Source: Desulfosporosinus youngiae DSM 17734
GTDB taxonomy: Bacteria; Bacillota; Desulfitobacteriia; Desulfitobacteriales; Desulfitobacteriaceae
DNA length: 64,000 bases
Assembly: GCF_000244895.1 (NCBI RefSeq)
Contig: NZ_CM001441.1
Location: 2,624,226-2,688,225, forward strand
Direction: 5' to 3'
Below are positions 43,138-50,681 of this stretch, in pieces. The first letter of the stretch is position 1, and the number at the start of each line of letters is the position of its first letter. Position numbers and translations under genes: made by a program. Below the pieces are notes generated by a model. It was not told where the DNA came from. It made no database searches and saw only the letters and a program-made list of their open reading frames with translations.

Positions 43138-44103
43138 GTGGAGATGTTTGAACTGTGCGGTCACCGCATACCACCCAATGAAAAAAAACAGATTGTGATC
43201 CATCCCAATATTCCCGACTATGAGATACCGGCTACGGTGATTTGCGGCGGCGGAGAAGGCATGACCCTGCTGGTGACAGCAGGTATCCACAGCGGAGAAT
43301 ATCCGGGTGTGGCGGCTGCCATCCGTTTGGCCAGGGAGCTTGATCCCGCCGGAATAAACGGCCGCCTGGTGTTGGTGCACAGTGTGAATACCAGTGGGTT
43401 CTGGGCGAAAAGTCCGGGCCGTGTACCTGAAGACGGCGCAAATTTAAACGCTAATTATCCGGGGAATCCCCAGGGCGGAGCAGGGGACAGGATTGCCGAT
43501 TATTTTGTCCGGCAGGTATTTCCTCAAGTTGACTTTATCGTGGATTTGCACAGCGGCGGCGGCATGGAGCCGCTGACCCCCTGCCTGTTTTTTCCGGCGG
43601 CTGCCGGTGAAGAGGTGCGGAGGATATCTCTCGCCGCCGCCCGTGCCACGGACATCCCCTATCTCATTGCTTCGACAGCCAAAACCGGGGAGTACAGTTA
43701 CGCCGCCCAACAGGGGATTGCGGGCTTATTGCTGGAACGGGGCAGCTGCGGCCTCTGCAAGGAAGAATGGATTGAGGCCTATTGCCGGGATCTCCGCCTT
43801 CTGCTGGCTCACTTTAAGATGCTGGCTTTAAAGAAGCCGGAACCAATCTGCAGCAAAAAGGTTTATGGTGAAACCATCTATCTTTCAGCGGAAGACAGAG
43901 GGCTTTGGTATCCTCAGGTAGAAGAAAACCGGATGATAAAAAAGGGGGACCTGCTGGGCTACATGGAGGACTTTTACGGTAAACGCCTGCGGGAATACCG
44001 GGCGGAAGATGACGGAACCGTTTTCTATTACAGCGGCGGGCTGGCAGTGCTTCAAGGGGATCCCCTGGTGGCTTACGGCCTCGAAAGATCCGTCGAATCC
44101 TAA
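43138..44103 (+). CDS. AstE/AspA-family zinc deacylase (succinylglutamate desuccinylase-like)
   Basis: 321 residues from GTG 43138 behind TGGAGG. Zinc site HSGE (ITAGIHSGEYPG region, His and Glu about 46-49) and the third ligand in FIVDLHSGGGMEP. Other marks are DGANLNANYPGNP and the catalytic Glu in GLLLERGSCG. Members cut acyl groups from amino acids and related compounds. Its place between an ABC importer and a MATE exporter under cobalamin control is unusual: it could process an imported chelator or acylated ligand (inference). Confidence 0.82.
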   Translation: MEMFELCGHRIPPNEKKQIVIHPNIPDYEIPATVICGGGEGMTLLVTAGIHSGEYPGVAAAIRLARELDPAGINGRLVLVHSVNTSGFWAKSPGRVPEDGANLNANYPGNPQGGAGDRIADYFVRQVFPQVDFIVDLHSGGGMEPLTPCLFFPAAAGEEVRRISLAAARATDIPYLIASTAKTGEYSYAAQQGIAGLLLERGSCGLCKEEWIEAYCRDLRLLLAHFKMLALKKPEPICSKKVYGETIYLSAEDRGLWYPQVEENRMIKKGDLLGYMEDFYGKRLREYRAEDDGTVFYYSGGLAVLQGDPLVAYGLERSVES

Positions 44104-45443
44104 TGCCGGCAGAAAAAGCGCGGAATAAAAATATGACTGAGGGCGCGATAGGGAAGCAGTTGATTCTCTTCGCGCTGCCGTTGCTTGCCGGCAGCCTGAT
44201 CCAACAACTTTACAATACCGTTGATCTGATATTTGTGGGACAGCTTCTGGGGAAGGAAGCTGCCGCCGCCGTCGGTGCCAGCAGCCTGCTGATTACCTGT
44301 ATGGTCGGCTTCTTCACAGGGATGAGCGTGGGTTCCGGCATTGTGGCCGCCAAGTGCTTTGGAGTCGGGAACTATAGGGAGCTGGGCAGGATTATTCATA
44401 CGGGTGTGGCTATCGGTGTGTTTGGCGGGGCGCTTCTGATGGCAGTCGGATATATATTCGCCCCCGTGTTTTTGCGCTGGCTGAATACCCCGGAGGATAT
44501 TTTCATCCAGGCAACCGGCTATATCAGGATCTACTTTCTCAGCTTGATCCCCCTGGTCGGCTATAATATAGGCGCGGGTATTCTGCGGGCTTTAGGCGAC
44601 TCCAAATCCCCTATGATCTATCAATTGGTTGGCGGTTTAACGAATGTTGCCGCCAATGCCCTGTTTATTTGTTTGCTTGGCTGGGGGGTAAAAGGGTCGG
44701 CCCTGGCATCTCTGATAGCCCAAGGTCTTGCCGCGGCTTTGGTGTTTTTTCATTTATCAAGACTGGATGAAGCATATCGTCTGCGGCCCCGTCAGATTCG
44801 AATTGACAGAACTGCCGGCGGGCAGATTCTGGCGGTCGGTATTCCTGCGGGGATTCAAGCCATGGTGATCACGCTTTCCAATTTAATCGTGCAATACAAC
44901 ATCAACAGCCTGGGGGTGGACAGCATTGCTGCCTTTACCGCTTATTTTAAGGTGGAGCTGTTTATCTATCTGCCCATTATGGCTTATGGTCAGGCTGCCA
45001 CGATCTTTACCGGGCAGAATTTCGGCGCGGGTAAATTGGAGCGGGTGAAGCGCGGCACCAGGGTCAGTTTATGGGCCGGGATTATAACCACCGTTGTCCT
45101 GAGTGGTCTGGTGCTGATTTTTGCCAGGCAGGCCTTCGCTCTCTTTTCCAATGATGCCGGTGTAATCGAGCTGGGCCGAAAGCTGGCGTTTACCACATTT
45201 CCTTTCTACTTTATCTATCTCGTCATGGAAGTCCTGGCCGCCTCCATCAGGGGAACGGGCAAGGCTTTGCCGCCCATGCTTATTATCCTTACGAACATTT
45301 GTATTCTCAGAATAGCTTTGCTGAGCATTATGACTGTCATAGCCCCTGGTATCAGGGGTATCGCCATAGTATATCCCATAACCTGGGCTTCAACGGCGCT
45401 CTGCATGTTCGTCTATTACAGAAGGATGCCAAAGGAGGTTTAG
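44103..45443 (+). CDS. MATE-family efflux transporter
   Basis: 446 residues, twelve membrane segments in two like halves, from ATG 44103 overlapping the stop of the deacylase gene (TAATG). Marks: MTEGAIGKQLILFALPLLAG at the start, FVGQLLGKEAAAAVGASSLL in the first half, QNFGAGKLERVKRG in the second. Exports cations, drugs or small metabolites against Na+ or H+. Tight coupling suggests it works with the importer, for example to send out a metal chelator or to remove a by-product (inference). Confidence 0.9.
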   Translation: MPAEKARNKNMTEGAIGKQLILFALPLLAGSLIQQLYNTVDLIFVGQLLGKEAAAAVGASSLLITCMVGFFTGMSVGSGIVAAKCFGVGNYRELGRIIHTGVAIGVFGGALLMAVGYIFAPVFLRWLNTPEDIFIQATGYIRIYFLSLIPLVGYNIGAGILRALGDSKSPMIYQLVGGLTNVAANALFICLLGWGVKGSALASLIAQGLAAALVFFHLSRLDEAYRLRPRQIRIDRTAGGQILAVGIPAGIQAMVITLSNLIVQYNINSLGVDSIAAFTAYFKVELFIYLPIMAYGQAATIFTGQNFGAGKLERVKRGTRVSLWAGIITTVVLSGLVLIFARQAFALFSNDAGVIELGRKLAFTTFPFYFIYLVMEVLAASIRGTGKALPPMLIILTNICILRIALLSIMTVIAPGIRGIAIVYPITWASTALCMFVYYRRMPKEV

Positions 45444-45471
45444 TTTTTTAAGACTTTTCAGATTAAGGTTA

Positions 45472-45500
45472 TTGACTTTTTTAAATCCATGAACTATAAT
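45472..45500 (+). promoter_or_regulatory. Promoter of the T-box leader
   Basis: TTGACT (45472-45477), 17 bp, perfect TATAAT (45495-45500). Confidence 0.85.
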
Positions 45501-45506
45501 GGCAAA

Positions 45507-45785
45507 AATTAAATACATTAAGCTATGAAGAAGAAGAGTACCTGTTTTTAGATGCCCAGAGAGAAGATGGCCGGTGAAAATCTTCGTGAAGAAAACAGGG
45601 AAGCCGTTTCTGAGCTGTTAGCCGAAAAGACATCTGTCCAGTAAGCTTTACCGGAGTTCCGGCCGTTATAGCGGAAGCGGCATTTTATGCCGTCAGAGAG
45701 CAGAGTAACCTCTGAATTTAGGTGGTAACACGGATTTGCCAATTCGCCCTAAGCTGATTAAATCAGCTTAGGGCTTTTGTATTTG
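45507..45785 (+). ncRNA. T-box leader, probably alanine-specific
   Basis: Stem I features: AGTA before CCTGTTTTT, AGAGAG and GGTG bulge motifs, then GAAAACAGG closing the stem and GAAGCCG, which would place codon GCC (Ala) in the specifier loop. The T-box itself is TTTAGGTGGTAACACGG (45717-45733), a variant of AGGGTGGNACCGCGG. The terminator is GCCCTAAGCTGATT/AATCAGCTTAGGGC plus TTTTGT (45746-45780). Uncharged tRNA should turn on the aminotransferase gene. The specifier was read by eye. Confidence 0.85.
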
Positions 45786-45841
45786 TAGGCTTCAGCCTAT
45801 TGAGGCAGGCAGAGAGTTATTTTTGGAAAGTGGGGATTGTA

Positions 45842-47059
45842 ATGAGAACATTTACTATGTCAAAGAAGCTGGATTATGTCTGTTATGATGTGCGGGGGCC
45901 TGTGCTGGAGGAAGCCGAGCGCATGCGCAGTCAGGGCCTGGATATTTTGAGCCTGAATATCGGCAACCCAGCCCCCTTTGGATTTGAGGCTCCCGGAGAG
46001 ATCATTCACCAGATGACGGAAAACCTGCACAATGCGGAAGGATATTCCGAGTCCAAGGGAATTCTCTCCGCCCGTGAGGCCATTGTCAATTACTGCGAGT
46101 TCAAAAATATACCTCAAGTGGGTGTCAATGATGTCTATACGGGAAACGGTGTCAGCGAGTTAATCCTGATGGCTATGCAGGGACTGCTGGACAACGGAGA
46201 TGAGATTCTCGTTCCCGCGCCGGACTATCCTCTCTGGACGGCGGCTATTACCCTGGCAGGAGGGAAAGCCGTTCATTACATCTGCGATGAGCAGTCTGAA
46301 TGGTATCCGGATATCCGGGATATCACGAGCAAAATAACCGCAAAGACGAAAGGGATTGTAATTATCAATCCCAACAATCCCACCGGGGCCTTGTATTCCA
46401 CGGAATTATTGGAACAGATTGCTGAACTAGCCCGGCAGCACAGTCTGATTATTTTCTCTGACGAGATCTATGACCGCCTGGTCATGGATGGCGGTGAGCA
46501 TACTTCCATTGCCGCCCTGGCTCCCGATTTATTGGTTGTGACTCTGAACGGCCTTTCCAAATCCCATATGATCGCTGGGTTCCGCTGCGGATGGATGTGT
46601 TTAAGCGGGGATAAGTCCCATGCCCGGGGCTATATTGACGGGTTGAACATTCTCTCATCCATGCGGTTGTGTTCAAATGTACAATCCCAGTATGTGATTA
46701 AAACAGCCCTTTCCGACCTCCATAAATGCGACGACGCTCTTTTGCCGGGAGGACGGATCTATGAGCAGCGGGAATATATCGTCAAGGCCTTAAACAATAT
46801 TCCCGGTCTTCAGGTGGTAAAACCTAAGGCAGCCTTCTATGTCTTCCCCAGGATTGATACCAAACGATTCAATATCACTGATGATGAAAAATTCATCCTG
46901 GATTTTCTCCATGAAAAACACATCCTCATGGTTCATGGGCGCGGGTTCAACTGGCCGTCGCCGGATCATTTCCGTATTGTCTATTTGCCTAAAATGGAGG
47001 AGCTGAAAATGGCCTGTGACCGTCTGGGCGATTTTCTGGAGGGCTACCGGCAGGCCTGA
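45842..47059 (+). CDS. Class I/II aminotransferase, alanine transaminase-like
   Basis: 405 residues from ATG 45842. PLP Lys240 in LNGLSKSHMIAGFRCGW; other fold-type I marks are VYTGNGVSELI, PAPDYPLWTAAI, IINPNNPTGALY and FSDEIYDRL. Overall close to the AlaA/AlaT group of pyruvate-glutamate transaminases, which agrees with an alanine-type codon in its T-box leader. So it likely makes alanine when charged tRNA(Ala) runs low. Single gene convergent with the desulfurase operon. Confidence 0.88.
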   Translation: MRTFTMSKKLDYVCYDVRGPVLEEAERMRSQGLDILSLNIGNPAPFGFEAPGEIIHQMTENLHNAEGYSESKGILSAREAIVNYCEFKNIPQVGVNDVYTGNGVSELILMAMQGLLDNGDEILVPAPDYPLWTAAITLAGGKAVHYICDEQSEWYPDIRDITSKITAKTKGIVIINPNNPTGALYSTELLEQIAELARQHSLIIFSDEIYDRLVMDGGEHTSIAALAPDLLVVTLNGLSKSHMIAGFRCGWMCLSGDKSHARGYIDGLNILSSMRLCSNVQSQYVIKTALSDLHKCDDALLPGGRIYEQREYIVKALNNIPGLQVVKPKAAFYVFPRIDTKRFNITDDEKFILDFLHEKHILMVHGRGFNWPSPDHFRIVYLPKMEELKMACDRLGDFLEGYRQA

Positions 47060-47069
47060 TGGGGATTTT

Positions 47070-48215
47070 TTAAAGGATCTTTCCTAATGAATGAATCACA
47101 TAGTCCACATCCTGAAGGGAGTTAAAATGGCTGAAACTAAAGCGTATGGTTCCCTGGGGGAACGTACCCAGTGTCTGATGGGCTGCCGGAGCGCAGTGAA
47201 GACCGCAGCGGGTCATAATTCCAAAGTCCTTAAATAACTCATAGCTGACTTCGGCATTATCGTGATTCAAAACGTTAAGAGAAGCAATCCCGGTTCGGTC
47301 CTGTCCCGGGTCGGGGCCAAGGAGCTGAATACCAGGCAGGGTATACGCATTTTCCATAAACCTCTGGACAAGACTCAGCTCTTTTTCTCTTATGGCAGGA
47401 ATACCTTCGGTGCTTAAGTATTTAAGTGAGGCATTGAGCCCGTAAATCCCCGGCAAGTTTAAGGTGCCCGCTTCAAAACGATCGGGCATATAACTTGGTT
47501 GGAGAACACTGTCTGATGCGCTTCCGGTCCCCCCTTCGATCAAGGGTTCAACCAGAGAGGCTAATTTATCATTCAGGTAAAAGCCGCCGATTCCTTGGGG
47601 GCCTAAGAGACCTTTATGGCCGGTAAACGCTAATCCATCCGCCTTAAGCGCCAGAAAATCTATGGTTAAGAAACCGGCTGTTTGCGCACAATCAACAATG
47701 AAAAACAAGTTATGCGCCTTACATAGTCGGCCGACTTCTTCTAAGGGCATGATCGTACCACTGACATTGGAAGCATGAGTCATAATAACTGCTTTTGTAT
47801 TGGATTTAATTTGCAGGACTAAGTCGCCGGTGGGAAGCTCCCCTTTGGCATTACAAAGAACCGTTGATACTTCAACCCCTTTTTCAGCCAGTGAAGCCAA
47901 GGGCCGCATAACTGCGTTATGTTCCATGGAAGAAACAATCACGTGATCACCTGATTTCAACAACCCTTTAAGGATAACATTAAGACTTTCCGTAATATTT
48001 TTAGTGAAAATTACGTTTTCCGGTTTAGGAAAATTAAACAGGCTGCACAGAAGTTCCCTTGTTTCATAGACAATGTTGGCAGCTTCAAAGGATGCCGTGT
48101 AAAGCCCCCGGTTAATATTACAGCCGCAATTGGTCAGAAATCCGGCGACGGCCTCAGCCACCCCGGGAGCCTTAGGGAAAGAAGTGGCTGCATTATCTAA
48201 GTATAATCCGTTCAT
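47070..48215 (-). CDS. Cysteine desulfurase-family aminotransferase (class V)
   Basis: 381 residues. N-terminal LYLDNAATSFPKAPGV, PLP Lys201 in AFTGHKGLLGPQGIGG, substrate region FEAGTLNLPGI, and the loop cysteine(s) C336 and C340 (MTRCGLHCAPAAH) that take the sulfur or selenium. The length and pattern fit the TIGR01977 group. Last gene of an operon with a YedE-type transporter, a TusA-like carrier and a DUF3343 protein, a set linked in other genomes to selenium or sulfur handling. It is not IscS/SufS with a scaffold partner. Confidence 0.85.
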   Translation of the reverse strand: MNGLYLDNAATSFPKAPGVAEAVAGFLTNCGCNINRGLYTASFEAANIVYETRELLCSLFNFPKPENVIFTKNITESLNVILKGLLKSGDHVIVSSMEHNAVMRPLASLAEKGVEVSTVLCNAKGELPTGDLVLQIKSNTKAVIMTHASNVSGTIMPLEEVGRLCKAHNLFFIVDCAQTAGFLTIDFLALKADGLAFTGHKGLLGPQGIGGFYLNDKLASLVEPLIEGGTGSASDSVLQPSYMPDRFEAGTLNLPGIYGLNASLKYLSTEGIPAIREKELSLVQRFMENAYTLPGIQLLGPDPGQDRTGIASLNVLNHDNAEVSYELFKDFGIMTRCGLHCAPAAHQTLGTFPQGTIRFSFSHFNSLQDVDYVIHSLGKIL

Positions 48216-48230
48216 GACACCATTCCCTTT

Positions 48231-48264
48231 AGTAAGGGCTTCGTCATTTCACGAAGCCCTTACT
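48231..48264 (-). terminator. Intergenic hairpin inside the desulfurase operon
   Basis: Perfect 14 bp stem AGTAAGGGCTTCGT/ACGAAGCCCTTACT, loop 6 nt, between the DUF3343 stop and the desulfurase ribosome site. Without a T-run on the minus strand it may rather protect or process the mRNA. Confidence 0.5.
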
Positions 48265-48274
48265 ATTATTAAGT

Positions 48275-48514
48275 TCAATCCTTAGCAGAATAAACTAATT
48301 GGTATTGATTCCCTTCAACTGCATAAATCTTCTCGATTTCGTCAGAAATAATTCCGGCAAGATCCTGGGTAAAGCGAAATTTTACACCCATGCCGCAACT
48401 GGAAGTCAACTTGCGGGGTAAAGGGATCAATTCTCCCGGATAGTTAAACCTTTGAATGAACTTGGCGAATTTGATCGCTGAAGAGTTCGTGTAGAAGAGC
48501 ACAATGTAAGTCAT
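48275..48514 (-). CDS. DUF3343-family protein
   Basis: 79 residues from ATG 48514 (MTYIVLFYTNSSAIKFAKFI); the longer frame to 48580 runs into the TusA-like gene. The marks IPLPRKLTSSCGMGVKF define DUF3343, which carries one conserved Cys in the SSCG loop. Such proteins go with YedE/YedF and desulfurases; a sulfur/selenium carrier role is likely but unproven. Confidence 0.8.
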   Translation of the reverse strand: MTYIVLFYTNSSAIKFAKFIQRFNYPGELIPLPRKLTSSCGMGVKFRFTQDLAGIISDEIEKIYAVEGNQYQLVYSAKD

Positions 48515-48518
48515 AATG

Positions 48519-48737
48519 CTATTTCTTCTTTGCTGATATTTCAAAGGTATTGGTTTCGCCGTCCAGTTGGATAGTATCAATAGTGTAGCCTGTTAAGTTT
48601 AAGTATCGTTCCACATTTGATTTTGCTGTTTTACTATCAACGAGGACGGTAACTTCACTCGAGTTAACTTCCAGGGCCTTTTTGGTCATAAGAACCGGTT
48701 GAGGGCAGGACATTCCTCTTGTATCAATTTGCGCCAA
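48519..48737 (-). CDS. TusA/SirA-like sulfur carrier protein
   Basis: 72 residues from TTG 48737, 7 nt after AAGGAGGTG; an upstream ATG at 48770 lies inside the transporter gene and has no site. The active Cys is in DTRGMSCPQPVLMTKKAL (CPxP motif), the fold is a two-layer alpha/beta sandwich. It takes a persulfide or selenium atom from a desulfurase or transporter and passes it on. It overlaps the transporter gene by 14 bp. Confidence 0.87.
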   Translation of the reverse strand: MAQIDTRGMSCPQPVLMTKKALEVNSSEVTVLVDSKTAKSNVERYLNLTGYTIDTIQLDGETNTFEISAKKK

Positions 48738-49812
48738 TTTTAGCACCTCCTTGTACAGTTGCTTTGGCATCCCGTTCTATATTGAAATAAGCAATCACAA
48801 GTAAGAGAGCAAACCCAATCAGTACCGCGATTTTTCCGTTAGGGGAAGGTCCTTGAGCACTGGCGGCAAGAGAAAAGTTATGAGCAAAGGCCGCTCCGGC
48901 AGACATCCCTAAAACGGTGATCACGGAATCAACATTTCCTTCGGAAGCCAGAATAAGTTGTCTTAAGGGGCACCCTCCCAGAAGCACAGAACCCCAGCCT
49001 GCCAGAGTCATGCCCAGAAAGTTCCATAATCCATCAGCATGGGCAACGGATTGACCGGCAAAACCGAGCTTATAAAAGCCAAAGTATAAATTTCCCAGAC
49101 TGGCAAAAACAATGATGGAGATAAAACCTAAAATTAAATAAGTATCTTTAAAGAGAATAGCATCCCGGATACCACCTACCATGCATAACCTGGTTCTTTG
49201 CACTAAGACCCCGACGATCAATCCTGCAGCAAGAGCAATCCACACTGGCGCATGCCCGGCTCCCGGACCTTTGGTACTAAAGTAGATAAAGGCAGGTGCT
49301 GTTAAGAGAAGGATAAAAAGCCCGGCATTAAACAGGGGAAAAAGGTAACCTTCCAGTTTGGAGAGTTTATAAGTTCTTTTAAGACTAAACCCATTTTTTA
49401 AGAAAATAATGCCGACAATAATTCCGGAAGCGAATCCAGCCAGACCAAACAGAGCATTGAGATCGCCGCCCCCCAGTCTTAAGACCATGCGAAGAGGACA
49501 GCCTAAAAACATCAAAGCACCAATCATAACCACAAAGCCAAGAATAAAGCGAAGGAAGGGGGATGAGCCTCCTCGCACATCAAATTCCTTTTTGGCAAAT
49601 GAGATCAGAAAAGCTCCTAAGACAATCCCGATAATTTCCGGACGAATGTACTGAACAACCTCTGCACGATGTAAGCCCAAAGCTCCCGTAGTGTCCCGAA
49701 TAAAGCAGGCGATGCAGATTCCCATGTTCACAGGATTACCGAAACGAACCAGAAGAACTGCAAGTATCCCAATAACCGCTCCCGTAAAAATAATGCCTTT
49801 TTTACTATCCAA
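48724..49812 (-). CDS. YeeE/YedE-family transporter (thiosulfate/selenium type)
   Basis: 362 residues from TTG 49812 behind GGGAGGAAG. About nine to ten membrane segments in two like halves, each with a conserved Cys motif: FLGCPLRMVLRLGGGD in the first half and LLGGCPLRQLILASEGN in the second, plus RTRLCMVGGIRD. These Cys line the path for thiosulfate in TsuA; the YedE branch is linked to selenium. First gene of the operon, with the TusA-like carrier placed to accept the atom. Confidence 0.88.
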   Translation of the reverse strand: MDSKKGIIFTGAVIGILAVLLVRFGNPVNMGICIACFIRDTTGALGLHRAEVVQYIRPEIIGIVLGAFLISFAKKEFDVRGGSSPFLRFILGFVVMIGALMFLGCPLRMVLRLGGGDLNALFGLAGFASGIIVGIIFLKNGFSLKRTYKLSKLEGYLFPLFNAGLFILLLTAPAFIYFSTKGPGAGHAPVWIALAAGLIVGVLVQRTRLCMVGGIRDAILFKDTYLILGFISIIVFASLGNLYFGFYKLGFAGQSVAHADGLWNFLGMTLAGWGSVLLGGCPLRQLILASEGNVDSVITVLGMSAGAAFAHNFSLAASAQGPSPNGKIAVLIGFALLLVIAYFNIERDAKATVQGGAKIGAN

Positions 49813-50028
49813 TGTTCTTCCTCCCTTTTATAGATCAGAGTCTGGAATGTTAAAGTTGAAATCTGTCTTATCCCTCCTTTTCCATAATTATGTAATGATA
49901 TATAAACATAATATTATTATAATGTAAAAAAATCAACAATTATTCCAATTTATCTAAAATCTAGGATACTGGAAAGCCTCCAGGGTCAGGATAGTATGCT
50001 TAATCTAGAGGGAGTTCAGTTGATCATT
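49813..50028. other. Promoter stretch of the YedE operon
   Basis: Minus-strand leader of about 100 bp with the promoter at 49936-49908, then AT-rich sequence to the 30 bp inverted repeat. A GGAGGG at about 49870 belongs to no visible frame. Confidence 0.45.
49908..49936 (-). promoter_or_regulatory. Promoter of the YedE operon
   Basis: Minus strand TTGATT (49936-49931), 17 bp, TATTAT (49913-49908). Confidence 0.65.
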
Positions 50029-50095
50029 AAACAGGCCTAAGCAAAACAAGATGAAAGGTGATTTTCCTTTCATCTTGTTTTGCTTAGGCCTGTTT
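50029..50095. repeat. Perfect 30 bp inverted repeat
   Basis: Arms 50029-50058 and 50066-50095 are exact reverse complements around a 7 nt loop. It ends 19 bp past the stop of the small minus-strand gene, with TTT on that side, so it may be its terminator; a 30 bp perfect stem is far longer than terminators need. Confidence 0.85.
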
Positions 50096-50114
50096 CAATT
50101 TTCAAGGGGAAGAA

Positions 50115-50387
50115 TTACAGATTGACAACCTTGGAAGAGAGTGTGTTCCTGTCGGGGCTGTCCATGATATGCTTTACGACTTTAACCACAGTAGCCGGAG
50201 AACTGGTCAGTTTGACCACTCGGAACTCTCTGGATTTTTCACCATATAAGACATTGAGAATAGTCAAGACCTTTCCTTTAGCGGCAAAGAATGCTGCCGC
50301 ATTATTGGCACCACGCAGTTCCGGTGCACACAGTTGTTCAATTTCCTGACCTAGCTTGGCTAGTTCAGAATGAAAATCAAAATACAT
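50115..50387 (-). CDS. Small hypothetical protein
   Basis: 90 residues from ATG 50387 behind AAGGAGG. Helix-rich start (FDFHSELAKLGQEIEQLCAP) with one Cys, then an alpha/beta tail (LTSSPATVVKVVKHIMDSPD). No family known and no membrane segment. Single gene. Confidence 0.5.
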   Translation of the reverse strand: MYFDFHSELAKLGQEIEQLCAPELRGANNAAAFFAAKGKVLTILNVLYGEKSREFRVVKLTSSPATVVKVVKHIMDSPDRNTLSSKVVNL

Positions 50388-50640
50388 AAGAACCTCCTTA
50401 AAATTCCCTCAATGGTTATTATTCTATTTAGAAAACCTGGCCGGCGCTCACGAAGACACAGTCTTCGCGCGAATTAGCCTTCTAGTTAGCCTTCGGGTGC
50501 AGGCGGATGCCATGTTGCACCTATGCTTCAGAAAGTATATAAATGATCTATTTGGAAGGCGTTGGTAAAACTAAACACACACGATGTTATTATATGCTCT
50601 GGGAAGACTTTTGTGAAGTATTCCCAGGCAAAAAGAAACG
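50388..50640. other. Gene-free stretch with dispersed repeat, copy 2
   Basis: On the minus strand from about 50543 to 50433 it repeats the anchors of the 37757-37850 element (TATACTTTCT, AAGCATA, GTGCAAC, GC-rich stem, GGTTTTCT). It also has the hairpin GAAGAC/GTCTTC near 50452-50466. No coding frame. Confidence 0.45.
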
Positions 50641-50671
50641 ACCGTTCCCCGGTGCAATACCGGGAAACGGT
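50641..50671 (-). terminator. Terminator of the catalase gene
   Basis: ACCGTTCCCCGGT/ACCGGGAAACGGT stem with a 5 nt loop; on the minus strand it ends in CGTTTCTTTTT. Confidence 0.8.
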
Positions 50672-50681
50672 CTCATCTGCA

